From Rhynchosporium graminicola (taxonomy: Eukaryota > Ascomycota > Leotiomycetes > Helotiales > Ploettnerulaceae): DNA of 64,000 nucleotides. The notes under the pieces were generated by a model. That model saw only the letters and a program-made list of their open reading frames with translations, was not told the origin of the DNA and searched no databases. Where the stretch lies: contig FJUW01000016.1 in the NCBI GenBank assembly GCA_900074885.1, forward strand, positions 596,577-660,576, written 5' to 3'. The translations under genes and the position numbers were made by a program. Each line of letters begins with the position of its first letter. Position 1 is the first letter of the stretch. Positions 11,339-22,337 of the stretch are shown here, in pieces.

Positions 11339-12591
11339 TCAAGACTCGTCCTCGTCATTAGGGCCAGGTTGCTTGCGCTTGATACCTCGTTGAGATGCCT
11401 CACGTGCCTTCTTTCTATCCTGCTGGGCAGTGTTGAAAGCGCTCATTATCTCTGATCGGCCCATGAACGAGAAGTACCAAGTGTTACGCTCATGATTCAG
11501 ACGACAACCGTCGCCCCAATCCATCAAATCATTATGGCGCCAGTAGTCATCATCTAGGTCGCCAGAGTGAGGATCTGAAATGTCCATGCAATCCAAACAC
11601 AAGCCATTCCAGTAGCCCAGCACGATACCACTAGTCCTGGTAACATTCTGGCCGCTCAGGTTGAAGAAGCAAGACATACAAGCATCGTCAGGCTTGGTGC
11701 AAGTCCAGTTCACAAATCCCGGACTTTCGATGATAGCTTTGTTCGACTTGCTTTGCAGATCGTAAATTGGCCATACTCCCGTGCGTATGAGAGCATTCAG
11801 GTATGCCATAACAGACTTTGCCTGTGCAGCGCATTTTCGGCCACAGAAACGCTCCAGAGGATTGAAGAGGCCCTTGATGATCTCTTTGCGCATACTTCCA
11901 CGGGCGGCATTGAGTTGCTCTAATTTTCGACTTCAGTATGTACGCAGGTCAGAGTAGAGTAATAAGACGTACGAATCACGCGTCCCTCAACATGAAGCTC
12001 ACGGTAGCGACTTGGATTCTTCTCCTGGATGTGGCCTGTTCCCTGATAGACCAGCGTCTTCGTAACAAAAGCAAATCCCTTTGGATGATCGAGGGCCTTG
12101 CAAGGATACAACCACTCCTTCAAGTCGTCTAGCTCGAGACCTCTCACGTTTTGCCGATTATAGTATGCTGCGAACCATTCGTTGAGTTTCTCCCCGTGAA
12201 AAAGGTATTTGCGACCAACTCCAATGGCATTCCAGACCTCAAGGATGGGAACTTCGTAGGACTTATTGTTGAAGGCATCATAGAATCGGCGCAGCCAGAG
12301 CTCAATGCTTGCAACGCTATCATCATGGAGGGCGATGACACTGCTTCGACCTTCGAGAAAGGCACCATTTTGCATGGCTTTGAAGGGAGCAGAATCGCAG
12401 TTGTCGAGTAGCTTTTGATGCGAAACCGTGAAGGAAGCCGTCTTGAGCACTAGATGATCACCATCCTGGTTGGAAGCTTCAAGATCGTACTCGATCACCT
12501 TGATAATCAAATCGCCGCGTTGTTGTCCTATCAAAGGTGAGCTGCGAGCAAAAATGACAGTCCGGAAGAGGGATCTTACTGGAATAGACAT
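11339..12591 (-). CDS. BTB/POZ-like domain protein
   Basis: 399 residues from exons 12591-11973 and 11919-11339, with a 53-bp intron (GTACGT...TTAG). The N-terminal half has BTB/POZ-like features of fungal type: GDLIIKVIEYD, a FTVSHQKLLDNC segment for the H-x-x-x-L core, an LWLRRFYDAFN helix, and KYLFHGEKLNEWF. The C-terminal half is Cys-rich (FCGRKCAAQ, WTCTKPDDACMSC, LCLDCMD), which might bind metal, and the tail is basic then acidic. ATG 12591 is the first in frame; the longer reading begins at GTG. Function is unknown; fungal BTB-only proteins of this kind form large unnamed families. It is divergent from a similar gene at 13756. Confidence 0.75.
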
Positions 12592-13755
12592 CGTTGTTGT
12601 GGGTTCCAAGTTTCCCGCAGGAGGCTTAAAAAAGGTACTGGAAGTACTAGGCACGATGCTGCTGTCGTGCTGCTTGTCGGTGCTTGAGGAAGGACTTTTT
12701 GTGAAAGAGATGAAGATATCCTTTTCTGAACGAGAAGCGAGGATTAGTGTGGTATTCAGTCACAGGCTCTTGAAAACAGGCCGAAATCCTTCACTCTGAG
12801 GAAAGTTGTGAGCGAAAAGTGAATGCTCTTCAGCTTTGGAAGAAAATTGCTGTTCAGTAACCAGCAGAAGTTTCCATACAATGAATAGGGAGCCATAGCC
12901 AATGCTTCTTTCTAGACTTGAATGATTGATATGCTGGTTGATTTGCTACGATTCAGCTATTCAACATCTTGCAACAGCCTCGAATATAGTAACATAATTA
13001 TCGCCCTCTGTTAGACACACAGCAGCAAGATGAACTTCGTAATCCCACACGTATACAACGAGCCATGTCCGTAACAGACAGTGCAAAATCCACAAACATA
13101 AGAACACAAGGAATCCTTCAACCAAATAGTTCTTCTCAGAACCGTCTTACTGGACGTAGTGTGGGTATTCTCCTCTGACGACTGCCAAAGCTGCTCGAAT
13201 TACCCCCCAAAGCATTGGTCTCATCGACCCTCTTACGCTTTCTGTTCTCCCGCTCCCGCTCATAGTTTTAGTGTTGTGGTGAAGAAAGGTTTAGCAGCAA
13301 ACGAGCGGTAAAGCCTCACGCTTGTCCAACAGCTCGCTACGAGTGGCTGTGTTGACATATCTCAAAGTTTATGCAAACACCGTTGAATTGAGATTAAATG
13401 GCCGAGGCTTAGACTACTGAATGCCATAAAAGTGGTAGATGATGCGTGAATCGACTAGCCTCGCGGTTATTCACAATACGTAGATAGTGATCTAGCCCGG
13501 CTGCAGCCGTTCATATTGTAAATGCGACAAGTGAATTCACCTTAAATTCAATAAGAGAATGACAGCCCCGCTTAGCTTCAGGCAGCTATTCAAATGATTA
13601 TAAAACCATATCTTGTCACCGAGACCATCTGCCCTTCTTGAAAACCAACAACTCCTCACACCACCACCACACTCTTCCTTCTGGACACACTTTTCGGCGT
13701 CGACCAATCTATCTTTACCAAACACCACTCGCACTCACTATTACAGACTACGACA
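12592..13755. promoter_or_regulatory. Divergent promoter region between two BTB-like genes
   Basis: 1.16 kb between the two start codons. For the plus-strand gene a TATAAAA lies at 13599-13605, about 150 bp before its ATG, followed by a CT/CA-rich leader. Nothing else recognised. Confidence 0.45.
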
Positions 13756-14998
13756 ATGTCTTCTTCTGAGGCAAATACATTCATGTTGTTGTTGGGCTCC
13801 TCACTGAAAGTGTTTTTAGGGATCCCCATTCATCGAGATCGACCCAGCGGGCGATATGTACATCGAAGCCTTTCAATACAATGGAAGTGTACTCGAAAGA
13901 ACTGTCCTATTCAAGGTTACCTTCCAAGTTTTGGCCCAAAATTCGACAGCCTTCGCAGCCCATTTGAATACGCATGGTACCGCGAACAACCTCGAACTCC
14001 ACCACGTCGGTACCCACGTCCTCGAAGTTTGGCTCAGAATATTCCATTGTTTTAACAACATGCCGGAACCAACATGGTCGAGCCTCAGTATCAACGATGT
14101 TCAGCAGATCATAACGCTTGCTACCAAGTACAAGTTCAAGTTATCCCGCTTCAACAAATGGTTCGCTTTTTGGCTCAGCGTCCAAAACCTGAGCAATGTC
14201 AGCCCCGCCACGATTGTTCAACTTGGTCAGCTCTGCCAGATCTTTGAGCATGAGATCGGTGCCGAATGCGTTGCCGTACTGGCTGGTACCGCCAACAATC
14301 GCCAATTGCCCCATGCTCTAACTCTATATCCTCCGGTGCCAGATACCACGCTTCTACAATACAGCGGGGAACTTTACCTGTTCAGTAGTGTGCCGCCAGA
14401 AGATTACGCAACATGGGCTTTCTCTCCTCGATTCAAAGCCGTCTGGGGCTCTCCTACAGCAGCCTACAGCGATTTCAAACGCCTCGTTACCACCGCATTC
14501 AATCCCGTAACTCTCCCGAAGTACAAGACTTTCGACGCTCTGCTGTCTCAACAGTCCACTTTTCTCAATTTCTGCAAGACGGTGGATAGTATTGCTGCTC
14601 AGAAGAATCTTGGCGCGCTCTCAAGAAGAGCTATGGAGGGAGCCTGGGCTTGTGTGGCGCTTGACCTCTACGATAACTCTTCTACGCTAGATGCTGAGGG
14701 TCTGCACAAAGTATTTGAAATGGTAAGAGTTTGAAGTATCCATCATCGGAACTAAGCTAACTGGGACTAGCGCTTCCATCCCCGAGGGGAAATTGAGCAG
14801 TACTGGGAGCACAAGTGTGCGAAGTTCGGGTGGGATATCAAGGGGAAGGATAATGAGTGTTTGGATGATAATTGCGAAGAGCCTGATCATAGAATGGCTG
14901 AGCCGGATGAGGACGAGGAGATGGTAGATACACCGGGGACTTTGCCTCGAGAGATCGAGGCAGATCTAAGAATAGGTTTTGGCGATCTTGGACTCTGA
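13756..14998 (+). CDS. BTB/POZ-like domain protein with a GC-AG intron
   Basis: 381 residues from exons 13756-13770, 13820-14722 and 14771-14998. The first intron (13771-13819, 49 bp) uses a GC donor (GAG|GCAAAT) with a branch-like CTCAC and TTTTTAG acceptor; it joins MSSSE to GSPFIEIDPAGDMYIEAF, restoring the usual opening strand of a fungal BTB domain. The second intron (48 bp, GTAAGA...ACTAG) joins KVFEM to RFHPRGEIEQYW. BTB-like core at about residues 8-130 (LFKVTFQVLAQNS, LEVWLRIFHCFN, KYKFKLSRFNKWF), then a helical region and an acidic tail (EPDEDEEM). Its order of motifs parallels the divergent neighbour, so the two are probably old paralogues. Cellular role unknown. Confidence 0.74.
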
Positions 14999-15207
14999 GG
15001 ATAATAAAATGCCACTAAGGATCTACTTCTTGAAATTAAGCAAGATTAGAGGGAAGTGTGAGATAATCTGGAGACTTGAAAATAAAGATAAAGAATAGAT
15101 CGCCTTAATTTACTAGCTTATAACTATGACTTTTTGCAGACTGCCTTCAAATATCCTAAATTAGATTCAAGTTTTTACATGACAGGATACTAAATATAAA
15201 TAATAAA
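14999..15207. other. AT-rich 3' flank
   Basis: AT-rich sequence leading into the minisatellite. No gene seen. Confidence 0.35.
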
Positions 15208-15600
15208 GCGCTTAGAATATCACTAAAGACTTCTAAGATATTATTATATACGGTTTTCGATATAATCAAAACTTCGTAAAGCGCCTCTTGAATGTCACGA
15301 AAGGCTTCTAAGATATTAACAGAGATAATTCTTAATATTATCTAAACCTCGCAGAGTGCTTTTTAAATATCACGAAAGACTTCTAAGATATTAATAGAGC
15401 TAGTCCTTAACGTAGTTAAGACCTCGCAGAGCGCCTCTTGAATGTCACGAAAGACTTCCGAGATATTATTAGATACGGTTTTCGATATAATCAAAACTTC
15501 GCAAAGCGCCTCTTGAATGTTACGAAAGGCTTCTAAGATATTAATAGAGAGAATTCTCAACAGAGGCAAACCCTCGCAAAGCGCTTTATAAATTTTATAG
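15208..15600. repeat. 75-bp minisatellite, about five copies
   Basis: The anchor GCGCCTC/GCGCTTT recurs at 15208, 15281, 15356, 15431, 15506 and 15581, that is a spacing of 73 then 75, 75, 75 and 75 bp. Units read roughly GCGCCTCTTGAATGTCACGA + AAGACTTC.AAGATATTA + a variable middle + AACCTCGCAGA. Two variants alternate (one with TACGGTTTTCGATATAATC, one with a more diverged middle), so the higher-order period may be 150 bp. Because 75 is divisible by three, the minus strand (15569-15363) keeps a 25-residue peptide repeat in frame (core IQEALCEVL and NILEVFRD). AT content is high. Confidence 0.85.
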
Positions 15601-15604
15601 AAGA

Positions 15605-15608
<4 letters not shown>

Positions 15609-15635
<27 letters not shown>
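15609..15635. repeat. (TA)n microsatellite
   Basis: Uninterrupted run of alternating T and A, 27 bp, immediately after the last minisatellite unit. Confidence 0.95.
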
Positions 15636-17275
15636 CTTATTCTATATTTAATTATCGTAAAGGAGCTTCAGAAATTAATAAGATAGTAAAGAAGCTATTG
15701 CAGCCTGGATATAGTCAGGTACATAACATCCTGTCATGCCAAAAGGGATATTCTTGTCTGAAGTCTCGCTAAACCCACAGACCCACAAACTTGACAACTT
15801 CATATAACGAAATAAGCAGGATAGTGTCAAGTTTGTGTCTAAAAAAGCCCGGGAACCGATTATGGGGCATTCAGTGGCTGGGAGTAAAATGTACTCCTGC
15901 CACTGGGAATCTTGCATAGTAAAAGTCGGCGTCAGTGGGTGCGTCGCAGAGGGGATCTGGGGCAGTGGGGATCTGGGGAAGACACAAGACATCCTTTTTG
16001 CCATTTCTTGGACAAATATATTAATTAAGCTTCCTTCAATTAATTTTGGGAGCGCCGTCGCGGTTCCGTCTCTTTCTTTGACTTTTTAGCTTTTTAAAGT
16101 GATGTAGTTTGTTTACATTCGGTAATCTGCCGTTAAGCGAGCGAGCGAAAATGATATTTGCGAAGCTCCGCCAAAAGACTGGAGTGCTTAACAATATGGC
16201 AAGCGACAAAAAGGAATAAGAATGTCGTGGTTAGAGTGGCGTAGAGAGGTTCTTGTACTGCAATACTGTGCATACAGCCACACCTGTTCCCCTTAAAGCT
16301 TGAGCGTCGTCCAGCCCGACCATGTGCTCTCAGATTTTGTCCTTCGCTATTGATCGCATTTGAGGAGCCTTCAGGGGCGAGGCTACCATGACTATCCCGA
16401 TGAGACAAAATCTCAGTAGCTTTGACCTTCTGCAGTAGAGTTCCGAAGTATTCAGTTGATTCTTAAACATCACTCAAAATCGAAGTCACGATTCATTAAT
16501 GAATCTCCGCTCACTTAAGCAAAGTCGTGGAATTGTTCTATGACCACATAATCTGAATTAATTCAAGGTCCTGCGATGATTTCTTGACTTGAGATTGTTG
16601 TCCAGGTAAAATTTCAGATTACCTCCGCGGCTGTGAATCATCATGTAACTAATGTCCTACGATAATTTTTGTAAATATCGAGTATTATTCATTTCAATGA
16701 CCTACGACTACTTTATGACATCAAGATATTATTGAGAGAGATTTGAGGAGCGTGTGATGACTTTATCATGGCTGAAAATCAGAGTCCTGCGTTCGTTACG
16801 TGCCTTTCATGTGTTAACTATCTTGAAGTTCTTAACATTAAGTTCACAACTATGATATACAAATCACCAATTAGTATGGCAAGCTTCTACTTCAACAGAA
16901 ATGGAGCAAATCTGCCATAGGGATTTTGATGAGGTCCGTCAGCTGCACTAATCAAATTTCGTTCTGGGGATCGTAGCGTAATTTTGTAGATGTTGTAGTT
17001 ATTCCGCATGTAAGAAAAAGTGTTTTAAGAAAGGCAGTTTGCACTGCTTACATTGATAGCATGCCTTTGCACTGGATGTCTCGCCAGTATTTCGTGTTGT
17101 GGATCTTTCATAAGGTAAAGAAGAGAACAGAATTCTCTGAACGCAACAGCCACACTCCTCACACGCCGGCCGTGTTGCCAGATTACGCCAGAGCATAAAA
17201 CGCAAGCCAAATCCCAAACCAATCCGTTCTTTCAACACTCATTATCACCAGATCAGCCATATCTCATTCTCCCAT
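15636..17275. other. Gene-poor region
   Basis: About 1.6 kb without a supported gene. The ORFs on both strands at 15675-16089 overlap one another and have no coding signature. Could be old repeat remnants, but I could not recognise an element or its ends. Confidence 0.4.
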
Positions 17276-19291
17276 TCAAGTCCTCCGGTCGCCCTTCTTT
17301 CCCTTCAACACGCTTAACATATTTAAGACCACAGGCAGTGTAAGCACCCACGCTAATCCCATCGCAAACGCTGCGACCGGCACCGCAGTAGCGAAATAGA
17401 CTTTCATCGTTCTCCCCAAAGTTCCTAGATCTTCTTGCATACTAAACAGACTTGCTACATAACTCAACGGGATGAAAAACGTCGCCAGCCATGTCAAACG
17501 CGCAACGTTGCGGTTGTCATCTTGCGAGCGCCGGGAGTCCTCGATTGAGATTTTGGCTGTGACGACAGAAGTCAGTCTATCGATTCGATGTTGATACTCC
17601 TCCATGTAAGAGAGTGCGCGCAAGAAATCAGCCCGGATATGGTGGGAGCTGGTTGGCGCTTGGGAAGTACATTGAGCTACTGAAGATAGAGCAACTGGTG
17701 GAGCATTGTTAACTGTGACGGTCGAGCTGGTATCAAGTGAAGGGGTGTGGAAGACTCGTTGGAGGGTATCGGTCAGCATCTCGCGGTACAAAGGAACAAC
17801 ACGTCGCCAGAAGTGCAATTTGTCCAGAGCATCGTCGATGTGCAAGTCTTTGCCAAGGAAATGGGTAGGATTTGAAACCTCCCATTCTATTATCCCGATC
17901 CGGGTGCGGATGTAATCGGTCATGGTGAGCCACTCGGCGCAGGTCAAGTAGAGGAGTGTTTGCATTGGTATGTGAGTGTTCACTTTGTTAGTCGATAATT
18001 GAGCTGGTTGCGATTGTATTTGGGTTTGCGAATATGAGCTTTTGATTGCCCAGTGAATATAGTCATCGAAGAGAGATTCTCGGCGTGGTGCCGCCGGAAT
18101 TTCGTCGTTTATTGACGGGGTAGGTTCCCAATTACGATATCCATACCATAGCGGTGTACCTCTCCGAACTGTTGGATCGAGAAGAAGGACACCTGCAAAT
18201 GTCAATATAAAAGTTTGAAAACACTGCGAAAAGTTTCTGGATAGGCGATAGAAAGAATACACACCAATATCTCCTTCTCCATTTTCTCCCTTCTTCAACC
18301 AGAAGCTCGCTCTGGTCCTCATGATTCCGACCTTAGCATCCTTGTCGTCCCAAACCGCCTGATTGTTCGTATCATCATCCGGTCTCCGCAGAACATTGAA
18401 TGCTTCCGCCTCTTGTATACCCGCTCTGAACTCCTCGGAGGTTTGGTAGTACCTCGCCGTAACGTACCTTAGTTGAACCCAACGACGATGACCTTCCGCA
18501 ACTCTGAGGCTCGGAGGGTCTTGCCAGCGGTCGCGAATATTGCACCACTTTTCAAGGTTTAGAATTGGACCGTTTCGAAAGTTGAGATGAAAGTCTCTGG
18601 AGAAATGCAGGGTACATTGCACATACCGCGTAATCAACAATGTGCTCCCTAAAGAAAGCAGGCTCAATATCGAGATGTGAACCTAACGCTTCAATCACAT
18701 CCCGTGACAAATCTTCAACGACATACAAGCGCAAGTTGTATTTATCAACGATACCAATGGCACCTCGATCCTCGAGCACCGACTTCAGTGCTGCAATACT
18801 CTTACAATGCGTTGGTACCGGTATCTCCCCGGAGGCCATGTAGTTCAATACACATACGTTCGTGCGACTAGCCCTTTCCCGCCTATCCCTAAGCCTCTTT
18901 TCCTTCTTTTCAGGATCAAGATCGGCTCCTTTAGTAGGATGCACTGTACTGAGATCTTTCCAGCGCAAGGGTGTGGTGGTAACTTCCATGAAGTCAGCCA
19001 AAAGGCGAAGATGGGGCCATGTATTCGATAGCAATTTCACATGAGTGAGGTACGGATATGCCTTTTTGTCTTGATTTCTAGCTGGTATTAAGCTTTGTGT
19101 TAAGTCATGACAAGTCGGAAAACCTACGGCAATATATTCCACTCATCCTGCGCCTTTTTTACCTCGTCCTTCGAATACACATCTCCAATCGCGTACGATT
19201 GGTCTCTCAGTTCTGAACGGAAGAAGTCGTAAATTGCTGGATTGGCTGTTTTCATGAACCTTGACTTTATAATATCAAATAGTTGCACCAT
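17276..19291 (-). CDS. CorA-like magnesium transporter family membrane protein, GMN motif altered
   Basis: 604 residues from exons 19291-19128, 19077-18627, 18547-18265 and 18192-17276; introns of 50, 79 and 72 bp, all phases consistent. It opens with a conserved fungal N-terminal region (FFREHIVDYAWCNIRDRWQDPP near residue 200; WYGYRNWEPTP). The C-terminus has a long helix (EEYQHRIDRLTSVVTAKI) and two membrane helices, LTWLATFFIPLSYVASLFSM and YFATAVPVAAFAMGLAWVLTL, the CorA pore layout. The selectivity motif GMN at the end of the first helix reads SMQ, so ion transport is doubtful. The third intron has no stop in frame, so an intron-retained form would still translate. Most likely an orphan fungal CorA-like protein; substrate unknown. 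Confidence 0.82.
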
Positions 19292-20797
19292 CGTCGCCCA
19301 GTTGACCTAAAGCCGGAAATTTGTTGCAACTTGCAAGTCAAGAAATCGAGGATATTGAAGGACTATTAGACGGATGAGAAGATAGCATCTCTTAATCCAA
19401 GGGATTCCTCAAGGGATGCTCAGCCTTATGTAAATGATCGATGGGCAGAGCACTGGCAGTCAGCTGCGGCTGAGAAGTGCTTTGAAGGTTGGCTGGAGCG
19501 AGAGGCTTCGAGCGATAAAAGAGGAGAAAGCGGGGCCCAGGAGCTGAAGTGATTGGCTGTGTTTATAACTATGGAAAAGCCACTTCCTTCCCTGATGGAA
19601 TGGAAGGGGAAAAATTCAGGGGCCGTAAAGAACAATGGCATGATAAAGATGGGGTTCAAAGAGCATTTCATTGATTTTCTTTGGGGGTTGGAGATTTCGT
19701 TTTCCCACAGAAGTCGTTTAAAGCCCCCTCTCAGACGGCCGACTACAAACCTCTTGAAAGGTGACTGAGTTTTGTGATCTCCCATACCTAGCCCGAATCT
19801 CTTGTTTCAAACTTAGACATGTGTGACTTTTGCATTGAGACCTTCATACTAGAGAATAGTTAAGCTCATCCCGAGACTTAAGAATATTTACGAAGAGAAT
19901 CTCGAGATATTGGTGACAAAAAAATGAAACTTTGACCCAATCAGAAATCTAAGAGAAGCTGTGGGAAATATACACACAAGAAACTCAAAATTCACGAAGG
20001 AAGTAAATAAGAGGGACTATCAGTAAGAGACTAACCACTTCCTCGATCGTGTATATTTTCGATCAATTCGCTGGTGAATGATGTAGTCCCAGCAGCCAGA
20101 AACATTGACGAACCAAGCTATATAACAAAGCAAAAAGAAAATTTGTTCTTTATGGCTGACAACAGAGATTCAGATTTCTTTGATTCTTTGCTGACTGTGG
20201 GCTATTGTGTGATGTGGACAATCCGTCATGCTTGTAGAATTGCTTCTCAAAGGAAATGTATAGAAGAGTTAGCGGTAAACTGTTTTTGTTTGGATACAGC
20301 TGGACGGAATTCTTAAACCGGCTTTCTTACCTGAGCAGCCCAGCAGTTCATAGATTTTTTTTGCGACTTTTTGCGATACAACTTACGGGAGTAATGTATA
20401 CCGAGCATGTGTGTCCCTTTGTTGGGTCAGATTAATTTGCGGAAAACAAGTTGCAAGGGCTTCGTCTAAAAACTCCTCTGGCGCCGGCCATTTTCTCGGG
20501 TTCGATAGGATGCCTCGCTAATAGAATTCCAGAAACAGGTTTCAGCAAATACAGATACAGTACAGCTTGTGGTACAGAAATTGTGTTAAAGGTTTGTTGT
20601 TAACAAAGCAACAGGAAAGTCGTGCGGAACAAGATATAAACCTAATTTACTAGAGGCTGGGAGTGTCCAGCATTGGGCTTTTCTGCTCACCATACTGTTT
20701 CGACGTTCTTGCTTCTATCCTTTCATTCTACCCAATCGTTACCCCAAGTCATTGACTGACTTTTCTGTAGTTCACTACTCCAGAGACAATTAGCCCC
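19292..20797. other. Intergenic with promoter of the next gene
   Basis: 1.5 kb without a supported gene. A TATAAA at 20635-20640 lies about 160 bp before the ATG at 20798 and is a plausible core promoter. Short ORFs (19426-19785 minus, 20074-20316 plus) lack coding features. Confidence 0.4.
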
Positions 20798-21628
20798 ATG
20801 CCTTCCCTCCTGAAGACAACCTATCGAAAGATCAAGAGCTTGCAAGCGATCAGCAAAGCCTTCTCACCAGAAGAGATCGAGGAGCTTCTTATCGAGGCGA
20901 GAGTACCAAAAATGGCCGAGCGCCAAACTCCAATCAAGCCAGCTGAGATCGGCTTTGAGGAAGATTTTCCTCGTGCACCTTCAAATGCGGTCATTCGCGT
21001 GGTGCCAAAAGCTCTCAGGGTATCTACTCAAGACTCTTCCTCCATCCACTCCCAGAGAGCTTCAATCGAGGATGTGGACTCCGATTCGACGAAATCACAA
21101 GGAAGCAGTGGCTCTGAGGGTTCGCGATCCAGAGTCTTCTTTCGTCGACTGAAAAAAGCAGTTACCAAGCCTTCGAGAGAATTCCAAGCAGCTGACAAGC
21201 CTCTGCCTGAACTCCCCTCCCAGCCGATCACAGCCTGGGCCAAAGTGGGGCCTTGGAAGCAAGACTTCGACGCCGATAAGGTTGCGCAAATTTCGTGGGC
21301 TGACGAGACACAGGCTGTTTTGGAAGAGACAGCTGAGGAGATCTCGATATCACATTTTCCTGCTCTTCAGAGCCATCCACCCCATCGCAACATGCAAGCT
21401 GTCACACCTCGGAAGGAAACAGCTGAGGAAGTCACTGCATCAGGTTTTCGTTCTTTCGACCCGGAGACTGGATTTCTCAGATCTCGACGACCAGCTATTC
21501 CATCCAACGCGAGCGCTGCAGACGTTACGGCATCGCTACAATTCCCTACTCTCAAGAGTGATCCTCCACCTCGCATCCCAGCTCGCAATCCGGCTCGCAA
21601 TTTGCCAGGTTCCAGACCTCAACCTTGA
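20798..21628 (+). CDS. Orphan Ser/Pro-rich disordered protein, stop codon in doubt
   Basis: Intronless 276-residue ORF. I recognise no domain. The N-terminus is helical and charged (SPEEIEELLIEARVPKMAER); the rest is low-complexity with Ser-rich, Pro-rich and acidic patches (SSSIHSQRASIEDVDSDS; FFRRLKKAVTKPSREF; KPLPELPSQP). Two loosely repeated segments, EETAEEISISHFPALQSHPPHR and KETAEEVTASGFRSFD, then ADVTASLQFPTLKSDPP, suggest a threefold internal repeat at about residues 165-270. After the TGA at 21626-21628 the same frame stays open for 49 more codons (AIPVPSYYVEAELARMR..., to 21778) with coding-like content, so the protein may have been longer. Probably a lineage-restricted protein. 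Confidence 0.6.
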   Translation: MPSLLKTTYRKIKSLQAISKAFSPEEIEELLIEARVPKMAERQTPIKPAEIGFEEDFPRAPSNAVIRVVPKALRVSTQDSSSIHSQRASIEDVDSDSTKSQGSSGSEGSRSRVFFRRLKKAVTKPSREFQAADKPLPELPSQPITAWAKVGPWKQDFDADKVAQISWADETQAVLEETAEEISISHFPALQSHPPHRNMQAVTPRKETAEEVTASGFRSFDPETGFLRSRRPAIPSNASAADVTASLQFPTLKSDPPPRIPARNPARNLPGSRPQP

Positions 21629-21778
21629 GCTATTCCAGTGCCTTCATACTATGTTGAAGCTGAGTTAGCTCGGATGCGGCCACGCACTGCTTATCTTCAG
21701 CGGAGTGGTGAGTCAAGACCCATCGTCGCAAATGGACAGCTTCGTTCAGCAATCGCGTTTCCTCATCCGCTGGAGAGG

Positions 21779-22337
21779 TGATCAGTGAGCGGAGTGAGAG
21801 CAAGTATGATCTGGAGAGAAAAGGCCGTTTATGGTCAGGTGAGGCTGCTATTCGTTTTCCAGCTTGGAGACCTTTTGTTTTTTCATTACAAACAGATACC
21901 TAGCACCAAATCAAACTTTATATATAAGAATCCCCCAAAATGAAAAACAAAGGAAAACGCATAACTTGGAATGTGATGAAGGTCGAGGTCAAATTGAACT
22001 GACTGATTGAACGACTGTGACATGTATATGATCCATTTATGAATGGGCCCCGACAATTTTCTTCTTCTTAGCTCCGGCTGACTTCTGTCCCAAATTGGGG
22101 GAGAGTGCACTGCCAAGTGACTTTCGAGATCTGGTTATAGGTAGTTGTTGGTACATTTCCAGCATGCAATTGAGTCACCGCATTCCTCATCTAGTAACAC
22201 CTTTCTATGATTCCTTTCCTCCCTCTTCCGCTGTTTAGTCTTTGCTGCCACCCTTCTACGCTCGTACACTTCTTCAAATAAGTAACACCACCCACTGCTG
22301 AGTTTCTAGGAGCGTAATCCATTGCTTGTCTAATTCT
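21779..22337. other. Intergenic between convergent genes
   Basis: About 560 bp between converging transcripts; no gene or element recognised. Presumably both 3' untranslated regions. Confidence 0.4.

Noticed and set aside
15208..15600. CRISPR-like array
   Set aside because: Units are contiguous and vary along their whole length, without constant repeats separated by unique spacers; the genome is eukaryotic.
15675..16089. Overlapping ORFs on both strands as possible genes or transposon ends
   Set aside because: No domain, no inverted repeats or target duplication visible, and the two strands are open equally, which is expected by chance.
19426..20316. Short ORFs between the CorA-like gene and the orphan gene
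   Set aside because: No motifs, no splice support, and overlapping open frames on the opposite strand.
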